DNA of 64,000 nucleotides from Fodinicurvata sp. EGI_FJ10296 (GTDB lineage Bacteria; Pseudomonadota; Alphaproteobacteria; DSM-16000; Inquilinaceae), in assembly GCF_040712075.1 (NCBI RefSeq), contig NZ_JBFCVL010000004.1, positions 310,001 through 374,000 of the forward strand, read 5' to 3'. Under the pieces are notes generated by a model. That model saw nothing but the letters and a program-made list of their open reading frames with translations, was not told the DNA's origin and ran no database searches. Every line of letters begins with the position of its first letter. Positions within the stretch are counted from its first letter, which is position 1. The position numbers were made by a program, and so were the translations under genes. Positions 9,205 to 17,149 of this stretch are shown one piece after another.

Positions 9205-11190
9205 TCAGGTATCGGCCAGGTTGGCGCGGCGGCGCGCCACGGCGGCCTTGATGAGGCGATCGGCGATGATGGCGATCGCGGCGACGCACAGGCCGGCCAC
9301 GAGTCCCTGACCGATATCGGCCTGGGTCAGGGCGATATAGACTTCCTGACCGAGATCGCGGGTACCGACCAGGGCGGTGATCACGAGCATCGACAAGGCC
9401 ATCATGATGGTCTGGTTGAGCCCGACCAGGATCTCCGGCAGCGCCAGCGGAAGCTGGATGCGCCAGAGAATCTGGCGCGGCGTGCAGCCCATCATCCGCG
9501 CACCTTCCAGCACCTCGGCAGACACGCCGCGAATGCCGTGGTCGGTATAGCGGATGGCCGGGGCAACGGCATAAGCCACGATCGCCACCAGTGCCGCGAA
9601 ATCGCCGACCTGGAACAGCATCACGACCGGGATCAGATAGACGAAGCTCGGCATCGTCTGGAGCGTGTCGACGACAACCGCCGTAACGCCGTGAACCCGT
9701 TCGCTCTTCGCCGACAAGACACCGACCGGAATGCCGATTGCCGCCGCGATGATGACGGCAACGCCGCAGAGATAGACGGCGACCATCGCCGGTTCCCAGA
9801 AGCCGGTCAGCGCGATGAACAGGCACAGCAGCGCCACCAGCGCGGCGAGACGCAGTCCGCCGATCGACCAACCAAGCGCCGCGAGTACGCCGACCACCCA
9901 GATCCAGGGCAGTGCAAGCAGCAGCCGTTTCGCCGGCAACAGGACGTAAATCAGCAGGAACGTCTTGATGGCGTTCAGAAAGTCGTAAAGCTCGACGTTG
10001 ATCCAGGTCATCACGGCGTCCCAGAAGGACGAGGTGCTGACTGTCAGGTAGTCGGGCGGGACGGCAAGCGCCGGCACGAACACCGCCAGCACAGTGAACG
10101 CCACGAGGACGGCGGGCAGGATCCAGCGCAGCGGCAGGTCGGCCTGCCGCGCGGCCCCGGTCGACAGCGCCTGACCGAACCGGTCAACGACGATGGCGAT
10201 AAGGGTTATGGCGACCCCGGCCTCAAGTCCGGCACCGATCTGCAGCCGGCGCAAGGCGGTCAGAACGTCGTAACCCAAGCCGCCAGCACCGATCATCGAG
10301 GCAATGATGACCATGTTCAGCGACAGCATCACCACCTGGTTCGCGCCGACCATCAGGCCGGAGCGCGCCGACGGCAGCAGAATGCGCCAGATCATCTGGA
10401 GCCGCGTGCAGCCAGCCATCGTGCCAAATTCCAGCGTTTCCGGCGGCACGCCGCGAAGGGCGACGATCGTCATCCGGACCATCGGCGGCGTGGCATAAAT
10501 CACGGTCGCAACCATGGCCGAAACAGGGCCGAAGCCGAACATCACCAGCACCGGCACCAGATAGGCGAACACCGGCACGGTCTGCATCAGGTCGAGAACC
10601 GGCGTCAGCGCCCGCTCGACGGACGGTTTCATGAAGGCAAGAATGCCCAGCACCAGCCCGAGGCCGACGCCGATGGGCACGGCAACCGCGATCGACGCAA
10701 AGGTCGTCATCGCGCTGACCCATTGGCCGAACAGCACCAGATAGGCCAGCGTCAGCGCCGTCAGGATTGTCAGGCGCCGACCGCCCAATTGCCATGCGGC
10801 GATCAGTGCGGCGATGGCAACACCAATCCAGCTGAAGGGCGGCAGTACAATGTCGACGGCACCGAACGGAATTTCCGCTCCACGAGCGAGGGCCGCCAGC
10901 GCCACGTCCAGCGGAATCGCGAGGATGGAGGAAAAGCCGCGCAGGACATCGCGCACGCTGACGCCGAGGATGGCGGCATCGCGCATCAGCCAGTCCATGC
11001 CGACGCTGACCCAGTCGGCAAGCGGGATCACCATCCACGCCGGTACCGTCATGACCCATTCGGCCTCGCCGGCGGCGACCCACAGCAGAGTGGCCAGCAC
11101 AATTGCGCCAACGGCGACCGCACCCGCACGCAGCCCATACCCGGCTGCTGCCTGACGCGAGGTGGACATGCCGGAGGTCGTATCAGCCAC
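9205..11190 (-). CDS. Glycine-betaine/proline-type ABC permease, two fused permease domains
   Basis: A 661-residue inner-membrane protein made of two ProW/OpuAB-like permease halves joined end to end, replacing the usual homodimer. Each half carries membrane segments, a coupling-loop region (LEFGTMAGCTRLQMIWRILLP near residue 255 and LEGARMMGCTPRQILWRIQLP near residue 570) and the LNMVIIA/LSMLVITALVG segment typical of the family. The N-terminal half has an extra membrane region. It overlaps the ATPase gene by eight bases, showing translational coupling. It would form the channel for a quaternary-amine osmolyte with the neighbouring ATPase and binding protein. Confidence 0.93.
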   Translation of the reverse strand: MADTTSGMSTSRQAAAGYGLRAGAVAVGAIVLATLLWVAAGEAEWVMTVPAWMVIPLADWVSVGMDWLMRDAAILGVSVRDVLRGFSSILAIPLDVALAALARGAEIPFGAVDIVLPPFSWIGVAIAALIAAWQLGGRRLTILTALTLAYLVLFGQWVSAMTTFASIAVAVPIGVGLGLVLGILAFMKPSVERALTPVLDLMQTVPVFAYLVPVLVMFGFGPVSAMVATVIYATPPMVRMTIVALRGVPPETLEFGTMAGCTRLQMIWRILLPSARSGLMVGANQVVMLSLNMVIIASMIGAGGLGYDVLTALRRLQIGAGLEAGVAITLIAIVVDRFGQALSTGAARQADLPLRWILPAVLVAFTVLAVFVPALAVPPDYLTVSTSSFWDAVMTWINVELYDFLNAIKTFLLIYVLLPAKRLLLALPWIWVVGVLAALGWSIGGLRLAALVALLCLFIALTGFWEPAMVAVYLCGVAVIIAAAIGIPVGVLSAKSERVHGVTAVVVDTLQTMPSFVYLIPVVMLFQVGDFAALVAIVAYAVAPAIRYTDHGIRGVSAEVLEGARMMGCTPRQILWRIQLPLALPEILVGLNQTIMMALSMLVITALVGTRDLGQEVYIALTQADIGQGLVAGLCVAAIAIIADRLIKAAVARRRANLADT

Positions 11191-12367
11191 GGTCGACCTC
11201 CAGACCTGCCAGAACCGAAATGACGTCTTCGCGCCTCAGCACGCCGACCGCTCGCCCGTCATCGGTGACTGTAACCGGGGCGTCGGCAGCGACGACCAGT
11301 CGCGCGATCGTTTCCAGCCGGGCATCGATATCGACGCTTTCGGCGCCTGCCCCATCCCGATTGGCTCCGGCCCTGCTCGCTCTGTCCGTGCGAAGGATCG
11401 ATCTTGCGGTCATGACCTTCGCGCGCGGCACGTCGCGGGTGAATTCCGACACATAGGTATCGGCCGGGGCACAGACGATCTCCTCCGGCGTGCCCACCTG
11501 AACGATGGCGCCATCCTTCATGATGGCGATACGGTCGGCGATACGGATGGCTTCGTCGAAATCGTGGGTAATGAAAATGATGGTCTTGTTCAGCACCTTC
11601 TGCAGGCGCATCAGTTCGTCCTGCATATCGCGCCGGATCAGCGGATCGAGCGCGCTGAACGGCTCGTCCAGAAACCAAAGTTCCGGCTCGACCGCCAGCG
11701 ATCGGGCGATGCCGACACGCTGCTTCTGACCGCCGGAAAGCTGGGCCGGCAGATCGGCTTCGCGCCCGCCCAGACCGACGAGATCGATCATCTCCATCGC
11801 CTTGGCGTCGCGCACGTCCCGGCGCATGCCCTGGATACTGAGCGGAAAGGCCACGTTTTCCTGCACGGTCAGGTGCGGCAACAGGGCGAAGTGCTGAAAC
11901 ACCATGCCCATCTTGTGACGCCTGATCTCGATGAGTTCCTTTTTCGGCAGACCCATCAGATCGCGCCCTTCGAGTTCCAGCGCACCGGCGCTCGGATCAA
12001 GAAGGCGCGACAGGCACCGGACCAGGGTCGACTTGCCCGAGCCGGATAACCCCATGATAACGAAGGTTTCGCCGGTCCGAATGGACAGGTCGACGTCGCG
12101 AACGGCAGCGAAGATCGACGGATCGTTATCGACGGCGCCGGCGATGTCGGCCGCGTTTCGTTGAGCGAACCCTTCGGCATCCTCGCCGAACAGCTTCCAC
12201 AATCCCCGGCAGGACAGTTTCACCGGACGGTCGCGGCGGACAGGCGTCTCGCCATCGGAAAACCCGGAATCGGACAGCCCGGAATCAGAGAGACTGGAAG
12301 CGGAGGGCCTGAGATCGGAGGGTTCCGGCGCTGTCGGGTGAGCGGTTGCTCCGGTATCGGCGGTCAT
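11183..12367 (-). CDS. Quaternary-amine ABC transporter ATP-binding protein with CBS-like tail
   Basis: A 394-residue ATPase of the ProV/OpuAA type. Walker A is GLSGSGKST, the signature LSGGQKQRVGIA, Walker B LWFLDEPFSALD, and the H-loop is IFITHDFDEA. The C-terminal 60 residues (VTVTDDGRAVGVLRREDVISVL) look like a single CBS motif; in OpuA, tandem CBS domains sense ionic strength, so osmotic gating is possible but here only one repeat is seen. The N-terminus has an unusual Ser/Asp-rich repeat (SLSDSGLSDSGFSDGE). The ATG at 12367 follows GAGGGG; the frame remains open further upstream, but that stretch overlaps the binding-protein gene. Confidence 0.93.
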   Translation of the reverse strand: MTADTGATAHPTAPEPSDLRPSASSLSDSGLSDSGFSDGETPVRRDRPVKLSCRGLWKLFGEDAEGFAQRNAADIAGAVDNDPSIFAAVRDVDLSIRTGETFVIMGLSGSGKSTLVRCLSRLLDPSAGALELEGRDLMGLPKKELIEIRRHKMGMVFQHFALLPHLTVQENVAFPLSIQGMRRDVRDAKAMEMIDLVGLGGREADLPAQLSGGQKQRVGIARSLAVEPELWFLDEPFSALDPLIRRDMQDELMRLQKVLNKTIIFITHDFDEAIRIADRIAIMKDGAIVQVGTPEEIVCAPADTYVSEFTRDVPRAKVMTARSILRTDRASRAGANRDGAGAESVDIDARLETIARLVVAADAPVTVTDDGRAVGVLRREDVISVLAGLEVDRG

Positions 12368-12476
12368 TGGGACCCCTCGGGGTTGTCCAGAAGAATAGCG
12401 GGACTCCGCCCGCTTCCCGAGTGCCGGAAAGCGGACGGAGCCAGGCCGTGGTCGGATACCAAACGGTGTCCGGAGA

Positions 12477-13451
12477 TCAGTTCGGAATCCAGGTCGACCA
12501 AACGTCTTCGTTCTCGGCGATCCATTCATCGACGACCATATCGAGCGGCCGGCCATCGAGATCGACGTAGCCGATCATGGTGCCGATCGTCTCGTTGTCG
12601 ATCGTGAAATTGGAGATCGCCTCGTAGGCTGCGGGCCATTCTTCCTGCAGACCGGGCCAGGCGGCTTTCTTGATCCAACCGCGCGGCTTGCCGCAGTCAT
12701 AGGCCATGTCCGGATTGACGCCCCAGCTTGGGTCTTCATAGCATTCCTCGGTGTATTCCGGGAATTCGATCCATTCGCCATCGAACTGGATCGGCGCCCA
12801 ATGCGGGGTATAGACCCATGCAATGATCGGGGTCTGGCGCTGATAGGCAGCCTGGATTTCGGCGAACAGCGCGGCGTCGGTTCCGGCGTGGATCACCTCG
12901 AACGGCAGATCCAGAGCCTCGATGCGCTCTTCGTCATAGCCGCCCCATGTAACCGCGCCGCCCAGGTACCGGCCATCAGGCTGCGTCTGAGGCGTGGCGA
13001 AGACGTCGCCGCAATCGCGAAGCGCTTCCCAATCCGGAAGGCCGGGGCACAGCTCCTCAACATAGCTCGGATACCACCATTCCTCGATGGCATGCATGCC
13101 GGTTTCGCCAAGATCGACGACGTCGCCGGCGGCAACCGCCTCTTCCAGCTGATCGCGGGCTGTCGTCTCCCAGATCTCCATGGCAACGTGCAGATCGCCC
13201 GAAGCCAGACCTGTGAACTGGGCGATATAGTCCGCCTGCACATACTCGACCGAATAGCCCATCTCCGCAAGGACCCGACCCATGAGGTTGGTCGTCAGGT
13301 TCTGGCCGGTCCAGTCATTCAGGGTCAGGCGAATGGTGCGATCGGATTCCGGGACGTCGGCAGACGCCGCCATCGGCGCGCCAGCGACTGTGGCCAAACC
13401 CACAAAAGCCCACAGACAATGGTCGCGGATGATCGATTTCGTTGTTTTCAT
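12477..13451 (-). CDS. Quaternary-amine ABC transporter substrate-binding protein (OpuAC/ProX-like)
   Basis: A 324-residue periplasmic binding protein, first gene of the minus-strand operon. A signal peptide is visible (basic start, hydrophobic core, cleavage near ASA-DVPES, about residue 32). The mature part has the OpuAC pattern: RLTLNDWTGQNLTTNLMGRVLAEMGY, then many Trp residues (EEWWYPSYVEE, AWVYTPHW) of the kind that build an aromatic cage around a trimethylammonium group. The start MKTTKS at 13451 follows AAAGGAC; an ATG eight codons upstream is possible. Ligand is inferred to be glycine betaine, choline or a related amine. Confidence 0.9.
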   Translation of the reverse strand: MKTTKSIIRDHCLWAFVGLATVAGAPMAASADVPESDRTIRLTLNDWTGQNLTTNLMGRVLAEMGYSVEYVQADYIAQFTGLASGDLHVAMEIWETTARDQLEEAVAAGDVVDLGETGMHAIEEWWYPSYVEELCPGLPDWEALRDCGDVFATPQTQPDGRYLGGAVTWGGYDEERIEALDLPFEVIHAGTDAALFAEIQAAYQRQTPIIAWVYTPHWAPIQFDGEWIEFPEYTEECYEDPSWGVNPDMAYDCGKPRGWIKKAAWPGLQEEWPAAYEAISNFTIDNETIGTMIGYVDLDGRPLDMVVDEWIAENEDVWSTWIPN

Positions 13452-13698
13452 TGCGTTGTCCTTTCGGTCATTCATAACAATAATCGTGATCGGCGGTCGG
13501 TCCGAACCCGATGTTTCAGAGCGGCAACAGCCATTATGTAAGCCAAAAGCCGTCGAATATGTAATTTCGAACCCCATATTCCCTGTGAATCGCAGCCCGG
13601 ATTTCTAACCGAGCCTGTGCGCTTCTTATTCCACCAAGAGGAATTCCGGCGGTCCGTTGCGGGGACATTGAGTTCACAGACCCACATATGTCAACATT

Positions 13699-13718
13699 TT
13701 TCCACGAATTTCCACAAA
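13699..13718. promoter_or_regulatory. Two 10-bp direct repeats upstream of the DeoR gene
   Basis: TTTCCACGAA is followed directly by TTTCCACAAA, a one-mismatch repeat at helical-turn spacing, 97 bases upstream of the DeoR start and 248 bases upstream of the divergent binding-protein gene. It could be an autoregulatory operator. Evidence is the repeat alone. Confidence 0.3.
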
Positions 13719-13814
13719 TCGGCTGGTCATGGGGCCGCCGCGCCGCTATATTTTCTGCACGTTTCCGGCGTATCGGTAAGACCGGCTTCGACGGCTTCTC
13801 ATGAGGTACGAAGA

Positions 13815-14582
13815 GTGCATCCCTCCACGCGGCATACCGCGATCCTTAAGCTTCTCGGCACCAACGGCACCTGCAGCGTGTCGGAATTCGTGCGCCAGCT
13901 GGGCGTTTCGGACGAGACCGTCCGCCGGGATATCAAGTCTCTGGCCAATCGCGGACTCATCGAACGCGTTCGCGGCGGGGCGATGTTGCCGGCGGTCGTG
14001 CAGGAACCCGACTTCCAGAATCGCATGTCGCACAACTCGGCCGAGAAGCGGGCGATCGCAAGGGAAGCCGCCGGCCTGATCGAGAACGGGGACTCGATTC
14101 TACTGGAGAATGGCAGCACAACCCTGTTCGTGGCGCGCGCACTCGCCCAGCACCAGGACCTGTTCGTCGTCAGCAATGGTCTGGAAATCGCGCGGACACT
14201 GCTCAACCACCGGAACAACAGGGTGTTTCTGGCCGGCGGCGCCGTGCGCGAGGACGACGGCGCCATTCTGGGTGCCGATGCCGTGGCGTTCGTTCAGCGG
14301 TTCCGGCTGCGCTATGTCTTTATTACGGTCGGCGCCATTCACCCCGAAGGCGGGTTGATGAATTTCTATTTCGACGAGACAGAGTTTGCGATCAACGCGC
14401 TGGCGCAGGCGTCGCATCTGGTCGTCGTGGCCGATCACTCGAAATTCCGGGCGCAGGCGCCGGTGCGTCTCTGCGACATCGACCGCATCGGCACCCTGAT
14501 CACCGACCGCCAGCCTCCCGAGCCCATGGTACAGCGGCTCAAGGAGGCGGAAGTCAGGCTGATCATCGCCAACCCGGAGTAA
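13815..14582 (+). CDS. DeoR-family transcriptional regulator
   Basis: A 255-residue repressor of the GlpR/DeoR type. The N-terminal helix-turn-helix is complete (CSVSEFVRQLGVSDETVRRDIKSLANRGLIERVRGGA). The C-terminal DeoRC sensor domain has DSILLENGSTTLFVARAL (family usually D-x-G-T-T-T), the VVSNGLEIARTL strand and VVVADHSKF, which bind a phosphosugar. The GTG start at 13815 is chosen because it gives the normal length and has GAGG eight bases upstream. It lies alone between the amine transporter operon (divergent) and the glucosylglycerol operon (convergent); a glycerol-phosphate-type effector would suit the latter, but this is speculation. Confidence 0.9.
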   Translation: MHPSTRHTAILKLLGTNGTCSVSEFVRQLGVSDETVRRDIKSLANRGLIERVRGGAMLPAVVQEPDFQNRMSHNSAEKRAIAREAAGLIENGDSILLENGSTTLFVARALAQHQDLFVVSNGLEIARTLLNHRNNRVFLAGGAVREDDGAILGADAVAFVQRFRLRYVFITVGAIHPEGGLMNFYFDETEFAINALAQASHLVVVADHSKFRAQAPVRLCDIDRIGTLITDRQPPEPMVQRLKEAEVRLIIANPE

Positions 14583-14792
14583 GGCTCACAGCCGCATTTC
14601 AAGGTGCTGCCGGATTGACCGACTCTTCGGTAGAGGCGCCCTGATCGCCCTCGGATCACCATCGCATCTCGACCGCCACACGCCTTGGCGGAGCCCGAAG
14701 GAATTCGTCTCGCACAAAGATGCAATCTGGGACTGACGAGCCAGGGCGGGCTTTGTGCGCATCGGCGTTGGGGAACCCCCCTTGCCCGTTCA

Positions 14793-16349
14793 TCATTCGG
14801 CGGCGGTCCCGACCTCGGCCTCCGGCGGTGCGGCGACCCGCGCGCCGATGCGGCGGAACTGCGACAGGCTGTGTTCGGCCCAGTGGCTGATGTCGTATTT
14901 CTCGACGCTCTGGAACATCGCGCTCATGCGTCGCTTCTGCTCCGCTTCGTCCATGTCGAGGGCGGTTTCGATCCCTTCGACCAGGCTGTCGATGGAATAG
15001 GGATTGGTCATGACCGCCTCCTGCATCTCGACGGCCGCACCGGTGAATTCCGACAACACCAGCACGCCGGATTCGCCGCGATGGGCCGCCACGAATTCCT
15101 TGGCCACCAGATTGAGGCCGTCGCGAAGAGGCGTGGTCCAGCAGATATCGGCCAGCCGGTAATAGCAAAGCACCTCGTCGAACGGGACAGGCGTGGTGAA
15201 GGCCATGATCGGGCCCCAGCCCATGGTCGCGTATTTGCCGTGGATACGCCCGATCATCTGCTCGACCTGATGCTGGGCCTTTCGATACACGGCCATGTTC
15301 TCGTTCGCCGAAACAGAGGTGACCATGAGCTTGACCTTGCCGTGAAGGTCCGGCCGTCGCGACAGCAGCCGGTCATAGGCTTCCAGCATCTCCTTGGTAC
15401 CCTTGACATAATCGGTGCGGCCGATCGACATGATCAGTTTCTGTTCGCCGATTTCCGCACGCAGATTTCGCAGCCTCTCCCATGCGGCCGGCTTGGCCAA
15501 CTGTGCCTCGATCAATGACGGGTTGGTTCCGACCGGAAACGCGTCGATCAGGATTTGCCGGCCATTCGCCTGAATGTATTCCGGCATTTCCGGTTCCGAC
15601 AGGGCGCCGCCGACAGGGGAAAGCGAGTCCTCGACCCTGATCGTGGTCTCGATCTTCACGTCACACAGGCCTCGCGCGACCTGGACGAAATTCCGCGCAT
15701 ATCTTGGTATATGAAAACCGATCAGGTCGCACGCCAGCAGGCTTTCCACGATTTCCCGCCGCCAGGGCAGGATGTTGAAGATATCGGCGGACGGAAACGG
15801 CGTATGGTGGAAGAACGCAATGCGGGCATTGGGCTTGATCTGCCGGATAAAGTGCGGGCACAGCCACAGGTTATAGTCGTGCACCCAGATCAGCGCGTCG
15901 TCGGCCGCCTCCTCGCACGCCGCTTCGGCGAACAGCCGGTTGACCTCCTTGAAATTCTCCCAGTCCACCGGTTCGTAATTGAAATGATTGGGGAACGAGT
16001 GAAGGATCGGCCAGAAGGCCTCCTTGGAGGTCACATGATAGAACTGCTTCACCTGCTCGCCCGTCAGGGGCAGCCGGCTGACCTTGTAGGTGCCATAGGA
16101 ATCCGTCACCTCGATCCGCCGCTCGAAGCCGGGCTCGCGCTGCCGGTCCCTGACCTGCTTCCAGGCCACCCAGCTTCCGCGATTGACGGCGCCGAAAAAG
16201 CTCTTGAGCGTCGGAACGATTCCGTTGGGGCTGGCATTTTCGCGATAGGTCACCTTGCCGTCGACGACGACCTCGTCATAGGGCTGGCGGTGATACACGA
16301 TCACCAGATCGGATTTGCCGTTTTCGTCGATCTCGGTCCCGCTGACCAT
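14793..16349 (-). CDS. ggpS: Glucosylglycerol-phosphate synthase
   Basis: A 518-residue GT20 glycosyltransferase that joins glucose from ADP-glucose (or another NDP-glucose) to glycerol 3-phosphate. It is related to trehalose-6-phosphate synthase, but the N-terminal block LVIVYHRQPYDEVV...NASPNGIVPTLKSFF, then EQVKQFYHVTSKEAFWPILHS, matches cyanobacterial GgpS rather than OtsA. The later blocks IAFFHHTPFPSADIFNILPW, SIGRTDYVKGTKEMLEAYD and PLRDGLNLVAKEFVA also fit. It begins four bases after the phosphatase stop with a GGAGGA site inside the phosphatase end, so the two are coupled. Automatic pipelines may call it otsA. Confidence 0.9.
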   Translation of the reverse strand: MVSGTEIDENGKSDLVIVYHRQPYDEVVVDGKVTYRENASPNGIVPTLKSFFGAVNRGSWVAWKQVRDRQREPGFERRIEVTDSYGTYKVSRLPLTGEQVKQFYHVTSKEAFWPILHSFPNHFNYEPVDWENFKEVNRLFAEAACEEAADDALIWVHDYNLWLCPHFIRQIKPNARIAFFHHTPFPSADIFNILPWRREIVESLLACDLIGFHIPRYARNFVQVARGLCDVKIETTIRVEDSLSPVGGALSEPEMPEYIQANGRQILIDAFPVGTNPSLIEAQLAKPAAWERLRNLRAEIGEQKLIMSIGRTDYVKGTKEMLEAYDRLLSRRPDLHGKVKLMVTSVSANENMAVYRKAQHQVEQMIGRIHGKYATMGWGPIMAFTTPVPFDEVLCYYRLADICWTTPLRDGLNLVAKEFVAAHRGESGVLVLSEFTGAAVEMQEAVMTNPYSIDSLVEGIETALDMDEAEQKRRMSAMFQSVEKYDISHWAEHSLSQFRRIGARVAAPPEAEVGTAAE

Positions 16350-16353
16350 GGGT

Positions 16354-17088
16354 TCAGTCCTCCAGCTTGAAGTCGAAATGACGGATCGCGTCGGCAATAC
16401 CCGCACAGCCCGGTTCGGGGCTGAACCAGGTCTGCGGCAATCGGTGCAATTCGGCCTGCAATCTCGGTTCGGCGTTACCGACGGCAACGCCCTTCAGTCC
16501 TGTCTCGAACAGCGACAGATCGTTCATGGTGTCGCCCGCCACGAGGCATCGCGCTGCATCAAGTTGCAGCGCATCGATGAAATTCAGCAGGGTCGGCCCC
16601 TTGGACACACCCGGCGGCAGGACATCGAAATACATGTCCGCGGATGTCAGCCACTGGAGCCCGGCCGCCTCGACCTTCGCCATGGCCTCCGGACGTAATG
16701 TCTGCGGGTCATAGTAATAGGACATCCGCCGCTCGAAGGTGCCGGGTTGAGGTTTCAGGCCCGGCTCGTCACGGAGCATTTCCTTGACCCGTTCGCCGGA
16801 TTCCGCCCAGACACGGGAGATGGGATCCTGAACCGCGGCAATCGGCTCGAAGGTATCGCCACGAACGATCGTGGTACCGACATCGCCGATCACGTAGTCC
16901 GGGACCGGTACGTCGCCTTCAGCTTTCAGCGTATCGATAAACCCCAGATCCCGGCCGGTGACGAAGACGATCATGATCTGCCGGCGGTGGCGCGTCAGCA
17001 TGTCGTAAAGCGAGCGCCGCTGGTCCGCACTGCCGCCAAGAAACGTTCCGTCCAGGTCTGTAGCGAGAATCAATCGATGATCGCACAT
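16354..17088 (-). CDS. HAD-IIB phosphatase, probable glucosylglycerol-phosphate phosphatase
   Basis: A 244-residue HAD-IIB hydrolase of the sucrose-phosphatase/MPGP group. Motif I is DLDGTFLG, motif II the Thr of VFVTGRD, motif III Lys in PPGVSKGPTLLNFI and motif IV AGDTMNDLSLF. Placed immediately before the GgpS-type synthase and translationally coupled to it, it is the obvious candidate to remove the phosphate from glucosylglycerol phosphate. In gammaproteobacterial GgpPS proteins a HAD phosphatase domain is fused to the synthase, which supports this reading. The ATG at 17088 gives MCDHRLILATDLDG, the normal start. Dephosphorylation of another sugar phosphate cannot be excluded. Confidence 0.85.
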   Translation of the reverse strand: MCDHRLILATDLDGTFLGGSADQRRSLYDMLTRHRRQIMIVFVTGRDLGFIDTLKAEGDVPVPDYVIGDVGTTIVRGDTFEPIAAVQDPISRVWAESGERVKEMLRDEPGLKPQPGTFERRMSYYYDPQTLRPEAMAKVEAAGLQWLTSADMYFDVLPPGVSKGPTLLNFIDALQLDAARCLVAGDTMNDLSLFETGLKGVAVGNAEPRLQAELHRLPQTWFSPEPGCAGIADAIRHFDFKLED

Positions 17089-17149
17089 AGGCGTGTTCCG
17101 ACTTTCGTTGGGGATGATGTGCCGATCCGGCCGGTCGCTGAAAGCGGCC

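Noticed and set aside
9538-11223. 561-residue plus-strand open frame opposite the fused permease
   Set aside because: It is an antisense frame over a strongly recognisable membrane protein; the translation is an unbroken His/Asp/Arg/Gln-rich low-complexity chain, typical of GC-rich antisense frames.
14793-16349. Trehalose-6-phosphate synthase (otsA)
   Set aside because: Family fold is shared, but N-terminal blocks match GgpS, no otsB-like partner of the usual type follows, and gpsA is in the operon.
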